DNA of 46,361 nt, taken from positions 1-46,361 of the forward strand of contig CALDIB010000025.1 in assembly GCA_937902125.1 (NCBI GenBank). Reading direction: 5' to 3'. The DNA comes from an uncultured Treponema sp. (GTDB lineage: Bacteria; Spirochaetota; Spirochaetia; Treponematales; Treponemataceae). Position 1 is the stretch's first letter; each line of letters opens with the position of its first letter. Position numbers and translations under genes: made by a program. Shown one piece after another: positions 1-8,722 of the stretch. Under the pieces are notes generated by a model, which saw nothing but the letters and a program-made list of their open reading frames with translations, was not told the origin of the DNA and searched no databases.

Positions 1-314
1 CCAAAGCCAGCGTTGTTGGCCAAGACAGAAATGACAAAGCCTTCGTCGCCGTCAATGGCTTTTTCCGCGTCAAGCAAGGCTTTGAACGCCGAAAGCCCGG
101 CGCGGCCTGCCAAGTCAATTTCAAAGGAGCGAGCCAAGGGCAAGGCCGGATTATTTTTTCGCTCTTGATTTTGGGCTCCCTCAATTTCTTTAAGGCGGTC
201 AAGGCGGCGCGCCAAAAGCCAAATCTCGTCGGCGCAAGGCTGGGCGCCCAACTGCCGCGCGAATTCCGCTCCCAGGCCGCTGGAGGCCCCGGTGACAATG
301 GCGACTCTTTTCAT
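1..314 (-). CDS. SDR-family short-chain dehydrogenase (3' part beyond window)
   Basis: Reading the minus strand from the ATG at 314 gives an N-terminus MKRVAIVTGASSGLGAEF. Residues 8-15 are the TGxxxGxG cofactor loop of classical short-chain dehydrogenases, and LANNAG follows near residue 100 just before the window edge. The catalytic Tyr-x-x-x-Lys lies outside, so the substrate cannot be judged. The nucleotide-binding fold and NAD(P) use follow from family knowledge. Its ATG overlaps the TGA of the DUF4954 gene (ATGA, 311-314), so the two are translationally coupled in one operon. The DUF4954 gene is upstream in the direction of transcription. Confidence 0.85.
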   Translation of the reverse strand, partial: MKRVAIVTGASSGLGAEFARQLGAQPCADEIWLLARRLDRLKEIEGAQNQERKNNPALPLARSFEIDLAGRAGLSAFKALLDAEKAIDGDEGFVISVLANNAGF

Positions 315-2476
315 TTTTTTTCTCCAAAAACGTCCAAAAGGCGCTCGTTAAATTCCTTTGTCTGAATTTTCAAATCCCGCAAAAAGGCGTTGTCGTTCAA
401 GGAACCTAAAACGGCGGTCATTTCTTCCTTGTCTCCGTAAGTCATTTGGCGGAAAGGATCGTCGTAATCTTTTTTTCGCGAATAGTAGGAATCGGAAAGC
501 ATGTCGTTTGAAACAATGGTGACGTCGGAAACGATGTCGGAAAAAATTTCCTTTGTCCATTCTCCGATTTTTTTTGAATACAAACGTTCAAGCAAGTAAA
601 CCGAATAACGGGCCTTCCAGTCGCCGTAAGATTCTTGGCAAGCGTCGTAAAATTTATGGACGGCCTCCCAAGAATTTATTTTCTTGGACTTGATTTTTGC
701 GCAAAGCTCGTCAACTTTTTTTGACGGAATAATTTGCCCGCCGGCGTTTGTCCATTTTTCGTAAAGGTCAAGAGCCATGATTTTTTCAATGGCGGCGGAA
801 GAAAGCCTTTTTATTTTGTGAACCCCGCAAAATTCCACAAGGCTTCGGGCGGCAAAATACTTGACGATTTTTCTGTATTCCTTGTAAGCCTTGACCGGCT
901 TTAGAATCACGGCGCCAAATTTCTTTTGGCAGCGCTCGTCCTTAAGCTCAAATTCCGCGTTTGGATTTTGGTGCAGAAAGTCTTTGGCCGCCTGCAATTT
1001 TTGCGCCTCCCCTTTTGCCGTCACAAGGCTTTCAAGGCCGGCGCTTTCCAAATAATCTTTTGTAAGCTCAATCAAGCGTTCCAGCGCGGGAAGCGTTTGC
1101 TGCATGGTGTCCGGCGCCAAAGGGTCAGTTTCTATATGTTGAATTTTATGAACGCGGGCGTCCCGTTTTTTAAACTTGTAATTGTTCCTCGCGATGGCGA
1201 ACATGTTGAACATGAACCAATAGGCGGGCATTATTTGAACAGGCTCGTTCTCTCCGCAAGCCGCCACAAGGGAAAATGGGTAGCTTATGTTCAACTCATG
1301 CTGGTAGGAGCCCTTGCTGGCCAAAACAAAAGAGGCGAACTTTGAGTTGTGCTTGAAGTCGGAACACAAGCCCGGCCAAAATCCTCGGCCGGCGATAATC
1401 TCGCCGTCTGGACTTCTAGAATTGTGGTTTGAGCCGATTGTCGCGCCCGCCGCGATGTTGGACTGGCCCATGACGGTTGTGGCGATTAAGAACGAAGAGT
1501 TGTGGTGCTGCTCGTGGAAAGGAAAAATCAAGTTGTTTAAAAGTTCGCAGCAAGACACGGTGGAATTGTCGCCCAAGACAGAATTTAAAAGGCGGGCGCC
1601 GTACTTTAGCTGGCAGTTGCGGCCAAGAACAAAGCGGACAGCGACGGCTTGGTAAAAGACCCGGCTTCCGTAGCCCATAATGCCGTTGACCATTTCAACG
1701 CCCTCGCCTATTTGACTTTCCTCTTCTTGGCTTGACAAAACCGTTATGTTTTTAAGCTTAAAGGCGCCCTTGATGTAGGCCGAGTCTCCGATTTTCGCGT
1801 CCTTTAAAAGCGCGGTGTTTTTTATGACGACATCGTTTCCGACAGTTCCAAAGGAGTTCCATTCTTTTGAATTTCCTTTTTCCGTCAATTCCACAAAGCG
1901 CTTTAAAAGGGCCTTGTCGCCCCGCTTCCTTGACCACAAGTAAGCGTCCGCCGGAATCATGGATTCAAAGGGCAAAACAGCGCGGCCGTCGTTTTCGTTG
2001 GCCACTCCAATCCAAACGCGAACGTCTTCGCTTTCCCCCCGCTTTAAAACTCCGTTTCCAAATTTTGAATGTTTTGTGCAGGACATTTCTTGAATGTTAA
2101 AAAGAATGACGCTGTTTCCAAGGCGGTAATTGTCAAGATAGGCCACATTGTGAATGGCGTTGTCGTCGCCAGTGGCCACATCCCGCAACTTTGAATTGTA
2201 GATTCCGCATTCCAGCTCAAGGTCATGGTATTTTAAAATTGAAGGCCTCAAGGCTCCCAAAATCACAAAGCCGGAAAACCTGGAGCCGTGAACCAAGGCC
2301 GGGTCAAACTCTCCCTCAGTCACAAGAACATTGCTCCAGTCCGATTTTTCGGAACTGTTCAGATTTTTTTTTAGAACTTCGATTTCTTCCGGAAAAAGAG
2401 GCCTGCGGCCTTTGACAAGCTCTTTTGGAAAGGCCGTCTTTGCGGATTTATTTTTGGCGCGGGTAATTTGAACCAT
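311..2476 (-). CDS. DUF4954 family protein (beta-helix, hexapeptide-repeat-like)
   Basis: A soluble protein of 721 residues without signal peptide. The N-terminal third (LFPEEIEVL..., SDWSNVLV, SRFSGFVILG) resembles the DUF4954 proteins known from Bacteroidales and treponemes. The middle has isoleucine/valine-spaced turns (IGDSAYIKGA, LGDNSTVSCC, AAGATIGSNH) typical of left-handed beta-helix acyl- or nucleotidyl-transferase-like folds. The reaction is unknown. The longest frame starts at 2494, but that ATG lies inside the promoter spacer. I chose the ATG at 2474-2476 (MVQITRAKNK), 8 nt after a TACAAT box, with no ribosome site, so a leaderless mRNA is likely. It is divergent from the M16-like gene and overlaps the next gene by ATGA. 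Confidence 0.8.
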   Translation of the reverse strand: MVQITRAKNKSAKTAFPKELVKGRRPLFPEEIEVLKKNLNSSEKSDWSNVLVTEGEFDPALVHGSRFSGFVILGALRPSILKYHDLELECGIYNSKLRDVATGDDNAIHNVAYLDNYRLGNSVILFNIQEMSCTKHSKFGNGVLKRGESEDVRVWIGVANENDGRAVLPFESMIPADAYLWSRKRGDKALLKRFVELTEKGNSKEWNSFGTVGNDVVIKNTALLKDAKIGDSAYIKGAFKLKNITVLSSQEEESQIGEGVEMVNGIMGYGSRVFYQAVAVRFVLGRNCQLKYGARLLNSVLGDNSTVSCCELLNNLIFPFHEQHHNSSFLIATTVMGQSNIAAGATIGSNHNSRSPDGEIIAGRGFWPGLCSDFKHNSKFASFVLASKGSYQHELNISYPFSLVAACGENEPVQIMPAYWFMFNMFAIARNNYKFKKRDARVHKIQHIETDPLAPDTMQQTLPALERLIELTKDYLESAGLESLVTAKGEAQKLQAAKDFLHQNPNAEFELKDERCQKKFGAVILKPVKAYKEYRKIVKYFAARSLVEFCGVHKIKRLSSAAIEKIMALDLYEKWTNAGGQIIPSKKVDELCAKIKSKKINSWEAVHKFYDACQESYGDWKARYSVYLLERLYSKKIGEWTKEIFSDIVSDVTIVSNDMLSDSYYSRKKDYDDPFRQMTYGDKEEMTAVLGSLNDNAFLRDLKIQTKEFNERLLDVFGEKK

Positions 2477-2484
2477 ATTCAAGC

Positions 2485-2513
2485 ATTGTATCATCTTTTT
2501 ATATTGAAATCAA
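2485..2513 (-). promoter_or_regulatory. Promoter of the DUF4954 gene, leaderless type
   Basis: The minus strand reads TTGATT (2508-2513), a 17-bp spacer, then TACAAT (2485-2490). The ATG at 2476 begins 8 nt after the -10 box. The -35 box overlaps that of the divergent M16-like promoter, so the two promoters probably compete for polymerase (inference). Confidence 0.7.
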
Positions 2514-2532
2514 TTCAAAGTTCAATTAATAT
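2504..2532 (+). promoter_or_regulatory. Promoter of the M16-like gene, leaderless type
   Basis: TTGAAA (2504-2509), 17 bp, TAATAT (2527-2532). The start codon at 2542 lies 9 nt downstream and no Shine-Dalgarno sequence precedes it. It overlaps the divergent promoter by two bases of the -35 boxes. Confidence 0.6.
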
Positions 2533-2541
2533 ATAGAAGAA

Positions 2542-5433
2542 ATGAAAAAAGCATTTTTAAAAAAATTTTTTATTTTCGCGGCCGCCCTTTTTTTGGCCAA
2601 GTCATTCTCTCTGGAGCCGCCTGAAAATTTTTCTCAATATGTTCTTTCAAACGGAATGACTGTTTTTGTCTACGAGGATTTTTCCGCGCCCACGGTTCAA
2701 ATTGAATACAGCGCCAAGGCGGGCTTTTCCTGCCAAAGCGCAAAAACGGCCGGCTTCGCGCCCCTTTGCGCTTCGCTCTTTTCAAAGGCCGGCCTTTATA
2801 CAGGCGGTCAAAACGGCGAATGGCTTTTGGACGGCTTGGAAAGCGAATGCGGGGCGGACAGCGCCCGCCATTCAATTTTGGCAAGCCCTGCCGAATGCCA
2901 AGAAATTTTTAGGGAACTTTCGGTTTGCGCCTTCGCTCCGATTTTTTCAGACCAAGAACTTGAAAAAAAATTAAAGGCCGCAAAGGAAGAGGCGGCCAAA
3001 AACGCTTTCAGCGCGGAAGGCTTCATCAACGGCGCCATAGACTCCCGCGTTTTTTTTAAGTCGCCCTGGAAGCATGACAGCGGAATATATCCGGCGCTTT
3101 TCCAAAAGCAAAGCCTTTCGGAAGCGCGGGGCATATTGACCGAAATGGCAAGAAACTATTATTCGCCGCAAAACTCCGCGCTTTTTGTGACAGGAGCCAT
3201 AAAAAAAGAGGTCGCCCTTTTTCTTGCCGAAAAAACTTTTGGCCTTTATCCGCCGTCTCAAAGCCTTCCCGTCCAAGAAGAAAGCGGCCGGACCGACAAA
3301 GATTATGACGGCGGGCAAAAAAAATTCATCTTGTCCGACCCGGAGCTTTCGCCGGACATGGAGCAGGCGGTTTTTGAATGGACAAGCCTTTCCATGGAAG
3401 AAGCGGACATCGCCGCCGTCATATTGAACCAAAGTTTTTCCGCGCTAAAAAAATCTTTGACGGAAGAAGAAGCCTTGAACATTCGCGGAAGCGATTACAT
3501 CAACGCGGATGCCGCGCATAAAAGCGATTCAAGCCGCCTGATAATCCAAAGCCTTTTGGAAAAGTCAAAGGCCAACCATCTTGAACAGGCGCTTTTGTTT
3601 GAAAGGCTCGCGAAGGAAAAAATAGCGGATTTTACAGAAGAGGAATTTAAGGCGGCAAAAAATTTTCTTTGCATGGACTTTGAATTGAACGCCGGAAGCC
3701 CCAGAGCCTTTATGAATTTGCTTTCACAATTTTGGGCTGTGGACGGAATCGCAAAAACAGTCTACGAGCAAAGCGGCCAAAGGGGAGACGCAAAAAGCCT
3801 TGTCCAGCGCTTTTTGGCCCGGCCGCAAAAAATCAAGGCTGAAGAATATGAAGAGTTAAAATCGGCTCTTTTAGCGGAAGAGCCTTTTGAGTTTTTTTTG
3901 TTGAACGCAAAATCGTATTCTCCTTTGGCCCTTTCATTTAAAAAAGAAGGCTTTGAAAGCGTGACGCAAAAAAACGCCTCTTGGCACGCGCAAAAAATGT
4001 TCGCCGCAATAAAAGAATCAATTGAAAAAACCGAAGAAAAAGACGCGGGCTTTGAAGGCCTTTCCGTTAACGATCCAAACTTTGTTCAAAGCGTCAAGGA
4101 AAATTCAAAAAGCCGGGCGCTTTCAAATTCCATCCTTGTCCACACGCTGACAAAAAGACAAAGTTCCGCAAGTTCCGTCAGCCTTTACATAAAGGGCGGA
4201 GAGGCTGAAAGCGCCCAAAGTCAAATGGGCCTTGAGGCCGTCTTGGAAAGCGTTTTGGCCGCCAACGCAAGAAAAGCTTGCGCGGAAAAAATTCAAAGGG
4301 GACAAATGAAAGGCTTTCCAAGGCTTTCATGGCAGACCGGCGACACAAGCGGACTAGTGACAATTGAATGTCTTTTGGGCGACGAAGCCGCCGCGCTGGA
4401 ATGCCTTGGAGAAGCCTTGATTTTTAGCGAAATAATTCCAACCGACATTGACCGCGCAATCTCCAGCCGAAAAAGCGCCCAAATAATAAAGACTTCCGCC
4501 ATGCCCCTCCAACTTTACGGAGCCGCCGTCAGAGCCTTTTGCAAGCAAGGCCTTTGCCGGGCGCTTTATTCCGGCAAGCAGGAAATATTAAAAGGCCTTT
4601 CTTTCAACCAAGTTTTGGAAGCCTACGCAAAACTTCTTGACGCAGGCCGCTTGGAAATAATCGGAGCGGGAAATTTTTCCGCCGACGATTTTTTTGAAAA
4701 AGCCCAGGAAGTTTTTGGAAGCCTTTCTTCGGAATGGATTGAAAAAGAAATTTATGAGCAAGCAAAGGCGCCGGCAAAAAACTCCCAGCGGGTAAAAATA
4801 AACCACACTTTTTTGACCGACATCAGCGCGGACAAGGCAGGCCCCAGACCCGCCGTCTTGATTCCCACCACAGACTTCGCCGACCCGGTTCAGTATTGCT
4901 TTTTGGCGCCAACGGACAAAAAAGACGCGGCGCTTTTTGACGCGCTTTTAACCCGTCTTTTATTTCTTTGCCAAAAAGAGTTTTCCGCCGAAAGCCGCTA
5001 TCAAAAAATGTCCGCGCGCCTTGAAGAAAAAAGCCCCCTCCTTTCTTTTGGAGCCATGACATTTTTTAACGTCAAATACATTTCGGACGCGGACGCCGTT
5101 TTGGAAAAAGCGCTTTTAAAATTAAAGGAAGAGATTTCCCCAAAAAACAAAGAGTCGGTCCCAAAAAGCGCTTTCACGGCCTTGGATTCGATAAAAAGCC
5201 TGTGGCTAAAAAGCGCTTTTTTAGATTCAGACAGCAACACAGGCGCGGCGAAAGTTTTGGCAAAAAAAATCGACCAAGCGCGGGCGGAGGGCCTTAAAAG
5301 CCTTGACGCGGGCGAAGCGCTTTCAGAAGACTACGAGGCCGTGACAAAAGCCAAAAGCGAAGACTTTTTGGAACTTTTCCAAAAACATTTTGAAAAAGTT
5401 TACAAGTTTTATTCAGCGGATTCAAAACGATAA
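2542..5433 (+). CDS. M16-family (insulinase/pitrilysin-like) exported protein, zinc motif lost
   Basis: This 963-residue protein begins with a signal peptide (MKKAFLKKF then a hydrophobic stretch to about residue 22). The segment YVLSNGMTVFVYEDFSAPTV opens a typical M16 domain, and a second M16-like half starts near residue 530 (NSILVHTLTKRQSSASSVSL). Active M16 enzymes carry HxxEH about 25 residues after that opening. Here the aligned segment, residues 71-80, reads GFAPLCASLF, so both histidines and the glutamate are missing. It is therefore probably a non-catalytic M16 homologue acting in the periplasm, perhaps as a partner subunit or substrate clamp (inference). No active M16 partner lies in the window. 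A hairpin with a T-run follows at 5482. Confidence 0.8.
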   Translation: MKKAFLKKFFIFAAALFLAKSFSLEPPENFSQYVLSNGMTVFVYEDFSAPTVQIEYSAKAGFSCQSAKTAGFAPLCASLFSKAGLYTGGQNGEWLLDGLESECGADSARHSILASPAECQEIFRELSVCAFAPIFSDQELEKKLKAAKEEAAKNAFSAEGFINGAIDSRVFFKSPWKHDSGIYPALFQKQSLSEARGILTEMARNYYSPQNSALFVTGAIKKEVALFLAEKTFGLYPPSQSLPVQEESGRTDKDYDGGQKKFILSDPELSPDMEQAVFEWTSLSMEEADIAAVILNQSFSALKKSLTEEEALNIRGSDYINADAAHKSDSSRLIIQSLLEKSKANHLEQALLFERLAKEKIADFTEEEFKAAKNFLCMDFELNAGSPRAFMNLLSQFWAVDGIAKTVYEQSGQRGDAKSLVQRFLARPQKIKAEEYEELKSALLAEEPFEFFLLNAKSYSPLALSFKKEGFESVTQKNASWHAQKMFAAIKESIEKTEEKDAGFEGLSVNDPNFVQSVKENSKSRALSNSILVHTLTKRQSSASSVSLYIKGGEAESAQSQMGLEAVLESVLAANARKACAEKIQRGQMKGFPRLSWQTGDTSGLVTIECLLGDEAAALECLGEALIFSEIIPTDIDRAISSRKSAQIIKTSAMPLQLYGAAVRAFCKQGLCRALYSGKQEILKGLSFNQVLEAYAKLLDAGRLEIIGAGNFSADDFFEKAQEVFGSLSSEWIEKEIYEQAKAPAKNSQRVKINHTFLTDISADKAGPRPAVLIPTTDFADPVQYCFLAPTDKKDAALFDALLTRLLFLCQKEFSAESRYQKMSARLEEKSPLLSFGAMTFFNVKYISDADAVLEKALLKLKEEISPKNKESVPKSAFTALDSIKSLWLKSAFLDSDSNTGAAKVLAKKIDQARAEGLKSLDAGEALSEDYEAVTKAKSEDFLELFQKHFEKVYKFYSADSKR

Positions 5434-5481
5434 AGTCCGCCTAAAAACTTGGCGGCGATTGAAAAAACAAAAATCAAACTC

Positions 5482-5517
5482 CCGCCTCGCGGTCAAGGCA
5501 AGAGCGCGGCGGTTTTT
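5482..5517 (+). terminator. Rho-independent terminator after the M16-like gene
   Basis: CCGCC-t-CGC (5482-5490) pairs with GCG-c-GGCGG (5504-5512), followed by TTTTT (5513-5517). It lies between the convergent M16-like and diguanylate cyclase genes. Confidence 0.6.
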
Positions 5518-5525
5518 GGCCGGCT

Positions 5526-7070
5526 TCAATTAAGAGTTATTAGGGGAAGCCTTATGTGCTTGTCCCGCTTCTTTTTCATTTCGTACATCAATTCGTCGGA
5601 AGATTTCATCATGTCGGAAAATTCGTTGGGAGCGCCTGTTAGCTTTTGAACCAAAGGGCCGTAGCTCATGTCAACGCTGTAGGGCAGGCCGGAATCTTTG
5701 TTGGCGGCTTTTATGGCGCTTTCAATTTTTTTTCTAAAGGCGGCCTTGGCGCGGGCGCAGTTTTCCCGCAGGCCTAGAATCAAGAATTCGTCGCCGCCCA
5801 ACCTAAAGGCCATGTCCTTTTCTTCGATGGAATTTTTTATTATTTGCGCGATTTTCTTTATGGCAAGGTCGCCCTCTTTGTGGCCGTAATTGTCGTTTAT
5901 GTTTTTTAGGCCGTTCATGTCGCAAATGCAAAGCAAAAGCGCCTTTCCGCTTTCAAGGGCTTCTTTGCAAACGCTTTCGGAAAAATGCTCCATTCCTTTT
6001 CTGTTGTAAAGGCCTGTCATAGGGTCAAGCCTGATTTCCATTTGCAAAATGTTTTTTTCTTTTCTGAACCTTTCGTAATGTTCAGTGGAATCCACAAGCG
6101 CGTAAAGTTTTCCAAGAACTTTGTCATTCCGCGTCAAGTCGCTCTCTTCCGCCGTGTAAATTCTTTTGTTGAGGCTAAGGCTGCTTCCGCTGGCGATGGC
6201 CTCCTGGATTTCTTTGACCGCGCCGCTGTCGCCATTTTCAAGGCTTGGAAAAAGTTCCCCGGCCGGCTTGTTGAAGTATTGGACGTTGCCCTTGGTGTCG
6301 GTGGCTATTATTGCTTCGGAAATGCGGTCTATGATAAAGTCCCGCGCTATTTCCTTGGCGCCAAGCAGGTCGTATCTGAAAAACGCTATGAGCATTGCAA
6401 GCATTCCCAAAAAGTAGCCGATTGTGGTCACGTCAAAAATTTCGGTTATGGCCAGCAGCTTGAACATTCGTATTGCAAAAAAGGCGCGCTCAATCAAAAG
6501 CGCGACGATTACTATCAATATTCGTTTTTTTTCCGCGGCGTTCTTTTGCTTTTTTAAGGCGACAAAAAGGCAGGTAAAGCCTATGACAATGTAAAGGACT
6601 TGCAGCGTCATGAAAATGTGATGGACAATTCCGTTTCCGTGGGAAAGGCGGGGAAAAATTTTGTCCGTTGAAAAAGAAAACCATGTGTAATACAGGCGGT
6701 GCCTTGTAAGGGTCATAATCGAAAAGTAAATGGCCATTTGACAGGCCGTCAAAATATTTTTTACCGGCGAAGGAATTTTTATCTTGCAAAATTCAAATGT
6801 GAACAAAAACAAAAAGAAAGTTATCCACGCCCGCCCGGAGTAAGAAAAAATGAGGGCCGTGATGTATGCCTCTTGATTTGTTGAAAGCAGTTGAAAAAGG
6901 TAGCCGACGCAAGCCAAAAGTGTGGCGACGCAGCTTAAGAACAAATACGCTATGGGCGCTTTTTTTAGCCTGCTGAAAACAATCCAACTTTCCGCGAACA
7001 AGCCCGCTATGCTGGCGCATTGAAGCGCGAGCAAAAGGGCGCGCGCGTTTTCCTCCCAGTAAAATGACAT
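5526..7070 (-). CDS. Membrane diguanylate cyclase: 7TM sensor, PAS-like, GGDEF
   Basis: A 514-residue enzyme predicted to make cyclic-di-GMP from two GTP. Residues 1 to about 225 contain about seven hydrophobic helices, resembling the 7TM sensor found in front of some histidine kinases and cyclases. A PAS-like segment follows (IIDRISEAIIATDTKGNVQY). The GGDEF domain opens with DPMTGLYNRKG, carries the NDNYGHKEGD segment and an intact GGDEF at residues 425-429. The inhibitory RxxD site expected five residues before GGDEF reads EEKD, so product inhibition through that site is unlikely. The ATG sits 6 nt after a TATACT box with no ribosome site, suggesting a leaderless mRNA. It is divergent from the VanX-like gene. 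Confidence 0.9.
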   Translation of the reverse strand: MSFYWEENARALLLALQCASIAGLFAESWIVFSRLKKAPIAYLFLSCVATLLACVGYLFQLLSTNQEAYITALIFSYSGRAWITFFLFLFTFEFCKIKIPSPVKNILTACQMAIYFSIMTLTRHRLYYTWFSFSTDKIFPRLSHGNGIVHHIFMTLQVLYIVIGFTCLFVALKKQKNAAEKKRILIVIVALLIERAFFAIRMFKLLAITEIFDVTTIGYFLGMLAMLIAFFRYDLLGAKEIARDFIIDRISEAIIATDTKGNVQYFNKPAGELFPSLENGDSGAVKEIQEAIASGSSLSLNKRIYTAEESDLTRNDKVLGKLYALVDSTEHYERFRKEKNILQMEIRLDPMTGLYNRKGMEHFSESVCKEALESGKALLLCICDMNGLKNINDNYGHKEGDLAIKKIAQIIKNSIEEKDMAFRLGGDEFLILGLRENCARAKAAFRKKIESAIKAANKDSGLPYSVDMSYGPLVQKLTGAPNEFSDMMKSSDELMYEMKKKRDKHIRLPLITLN

Positions 7071-7076
7071 TCTAAC

Positions 7077-7105
7077 AGTATAAGGCCTTTTTTTTGTTTT
7101 TACAA
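7077..7105 (-). promoter_or_regulatory. Promoter of the diguanylate cyclase gene, leaderless type
   Basis: On the minus strand TTGTAA (7100-7105), 17-bp spacer, TATACT (7077-7082). The ATG at 7070 starts after a 6-nt gap, placing the expected transcription start on the start codon itself. Confidence 0.7.
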
Positions 7106-7126
7106 GGCTTCGCTCCAGTTTTTCTC

Positions 7127-7155
7127 TAGAAAAAAAGTCGCCTCCTCGTTATAAT
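7127..7155 (+). promoter_or_regulatory. Promoter of the VanX-like gene, leaderless type
   Basis: A consensus TATAAT (7150-7155) lies 6 nt before the ATG at 7162. With a 17-bp spacer the -35 hexamer is TAGAAA (7127-7132), matching four of six consensus positions. No ribosome site fits between them. Confidence 0.6.
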
Positions 7156-7161
7156 AAAAGA

Positions 7162-7821
7162 ATGAGCTCTTATTCAAAAAAGGACGCGGGAGACGCTTCG
7201 GGCTTTGTGCTTTTGGCGGACTACATTCCCCAAATTGTGCAAGAAATCCGCTACCATTCCACCTATAATTTTGTGGGCGAACGGATTGACGGCTACGAGG
7301 AGCCTTGCGCCCTTCTTGCAAAGGAAGCCGCCCGGGCGCTAAAATCCGCCAGCTCCGAATTCAACGCCTTGGGCTTCCGCTTGAAAATCTTTGACGCTTA
7401 CAGGCCGGTTCGCGCCGTAAGGCATTTTACACTTTGGGCCATTGACGAGCAGGACATTCGCATGAAGCCCTACTTTTATCCCGACCTGCAAAAGCAAGAG
7501 CTTTTTGACAAAGGCTACATAGCCAAAAAATCCAGCCATTCCAGGGGCGCCGCCGTTGACCTTACCCTTTTGGACATGCAAAGCGGAAAGGAAGTTGACA
7601 TGGGAAGCCCTTTTGACCTTTTTAGCCCAAAGTCCCATCCCGACTGCCATGACATCACCGACGAGCAGAGGAACAACCGCATGACCCTGCAAAAAATCAT
7701 GGCCGCCAACGGCTTTCTTCCCCTTGACTGCGAATGGTGGCACTTTACGCTAAAGGACGAGCCTTATCCTGACACTTACTTTGAATTTCCTGTTTCCGCC
7801 AATTACCTAAGGGGAAACTAA
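7162..7821 (+). CDS. D-alanyl-D-alanine dipeptidase, VanX/DdpX type (M15D)
   Basis: This 219-residue zinc peptidase would hydrolyse D-Ala-D-Ala. The family signatures are complete: FDAYRP with the transition-state arginine, SSHSRGAAVDLTL with two zinc ligands (His and Asp of SxHxxGxAxD), and ECEWWHF near the C-terminus with the catalytic Glu and third ligand His. No signal peptide is seen, so it is cytoplasmic, as in DdpX/VanX. No vanH, vanA or dipeptide transporter is adjacent, so a role in peptidoglycan dipeptide recycling is more likely than glycopeptide resistance (inference). It is a single-gene unit with a promoter right at the start codon and a terminator at 7896. Confidence 0.88.
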   Translation: MSSYSKKDAGDASGFVLLADYIPQIVQEIRYHSTYNFVGERIDGYEEPCALLAKEAARALKSASSEFNALGFRLKIFDAYRPVRAVRHFTLWAIDEQDIRMKPYFYPDLQKQELFDKGYIAKKSSHSRGAAVDLTLLDMQSGKEVDMGSPFDLFSPKSHPDCHDITDEQRNNRMTLQKIMAANGFLPLDCEWWHFTLKDEPYPDTYFEFPVSANYLRGN

Positions 7822-7895
7822 GGCCCAAGAAATTTCAAGTCCTTCTTCATGCCGTAGAAAAACGACAACTAGGAACTGCCGCCAAATCCGCAAAT

Positions 7896-7929
7896 AAAAA
7901 AAAAGCCGCTTGCTAAAGTCGGCTTTTTT
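7896..7929 (+). terminator. Rho-independent terminator after the VanX-like gene
   Basis: An A-run leads into AGCCG (7904-7908), an 11-nt loop, CGGCT (7920-7924) and a T-run to 7929. The flanking A and T runs extend the stem. Confidence 0.75.
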
Positions 7930-7978
7930 AGGCGATTTTAAACTGCGGCAAAAGCCATCAGTTTTGAAAATCGCCAAG

Positions 7979-8007
7979 AAAAAAACGCGCTTAAAGCGTC
8001 GTTTTTT
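7979..8007. terminator. Bidirectional terminator next to the P-loop ATPase gene
   Basis: AAAAAACG-CGC, a TTAAA loop and GCG-t-CGTTTTTT form a stem with one bulged T. On the minus strand it ends in a T-run just after the ATPase stop codon at 8009, and on the plus strand it backs up the terminator at 7896. Confidence 0.7.
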
Positions 8008-8008
8008 C

Positions 8009-8683
8009 TTATTTTGTCATTAACATTGTCTTGGAATCCAAATTGACGCTGCCGGAATTTTCGTTTGAGCGCTCTTTAAGAACGTTCAAGCTCAAGTTTC
8101 CGCCGGCGGCCTCGATGTGGGCAACGATGGCAAAGTATGAAACAATTTCGGAGCGGACGCTGTCAAGCAACTTGTTGCTTTCCTTTGTGTCGCTGAACCA
8201 AACTGTAATTTTTTCTTCCTTGGCAAAGTCGGCGACGGCGGCGATGTCGTTCTTGGAAATCTTGTCCAAATCCAAGCCGTCAATTACCAACGACTGAACG
8301 TTGATTCCGCCGCTTTTGAGGGCGCCGATTGTGTTGATGACTTTGGGCAAAGTGAAAGACTCTTGGTTGAAGTTCAAAATCGTGCGGTCCCGCATGATTT
8401 CGTCCTTAAGCTCAGAAGCGTTGGCAATGTTCTTTTTCTTGGCAATTTCGCTGAACACGCTTGAGTACCAAGAAATGACGTTTGACGAATGCTGGTCAAA
8501 TGAAACGTGAACCAAAGGCTTTCCGGCCAAAAGAGAATCCATTCCAAACTGAACCAAGACGGAAGTTTTGCCCAATCCTTTTTTTGCCGTAATCAATCCA
8601 AGCTCGCCTTCTTTAAGGCCGCCGTTAGAGGCTCCCTCAAAAAAGCGGATGGGGCTTGATTTATACAAATCGTTCTTATCCAT
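8009..8683 (-). CDS. P-loop ATPase of the RecA/KaiC/DnaB-like fold
   Basis: A 224-residue protein with Walker A AKKGLGKTS near residues 34-42, preceded by GELGLIT as in RecA/KaiC-type ATPases, and a hydrophobic Walker-B-like strand SLVIDGLD near residue 136. The family position is clear. The function is not, and it is too short for a replicative helicase. AAGGAT before the ATG serves as ribosome site. It lies 103 nt downstream of fusA on the same strand, with two tandem hairpins between them, so it may be read partly from the fusA promoter (inference). Confidence 0.7.
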   Translation of the reverse strand: MDKNDLYKSSPIRFFEGASNGGLKEGELGLITAKKGLGKTSVLVQFGMDSLLAGKPLVHVSFDQHSSNVISWYSSVFSEIAKKKNIANASELKDEIMRDRTILNFNQESFTLPKVINTIGALKSGGINVQSLVIDGLDLDKISKNDIAAVADFAKEEKITVWFSDTKESNKLLDSVRSEIVSYFAIVAHIEAAGGNLSLNVLKERSNENSGSVNLDSKTMLMTK

Positions 8684-8722
8684 AATAGTTAATCCTTAAT
8701 ATAAAGTTTGCTAAAACATACG

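Noticed and set aside
926..1345. Long plus-strand frame opposite the DUF4954 gene
   Set aside because: It is a shadow of the real gene, with no ribosome site or recognisable domain; the same holds for similar antisense frames over fusA, pflB, ilvC and purL.
2477..2494. Upstream ATG of the DUF4954 gene at 2494
   Set aside because: It lies in the spacer between TTGATT and TACAAT, so it would be upstream of the transcription start.
7162..7821. Vancomycin-resistance gene
   Set aside because: VanX-type motifs are present, but no vanH or vanA ligase is nearby; a housekeeping dipeptidase is more likely.
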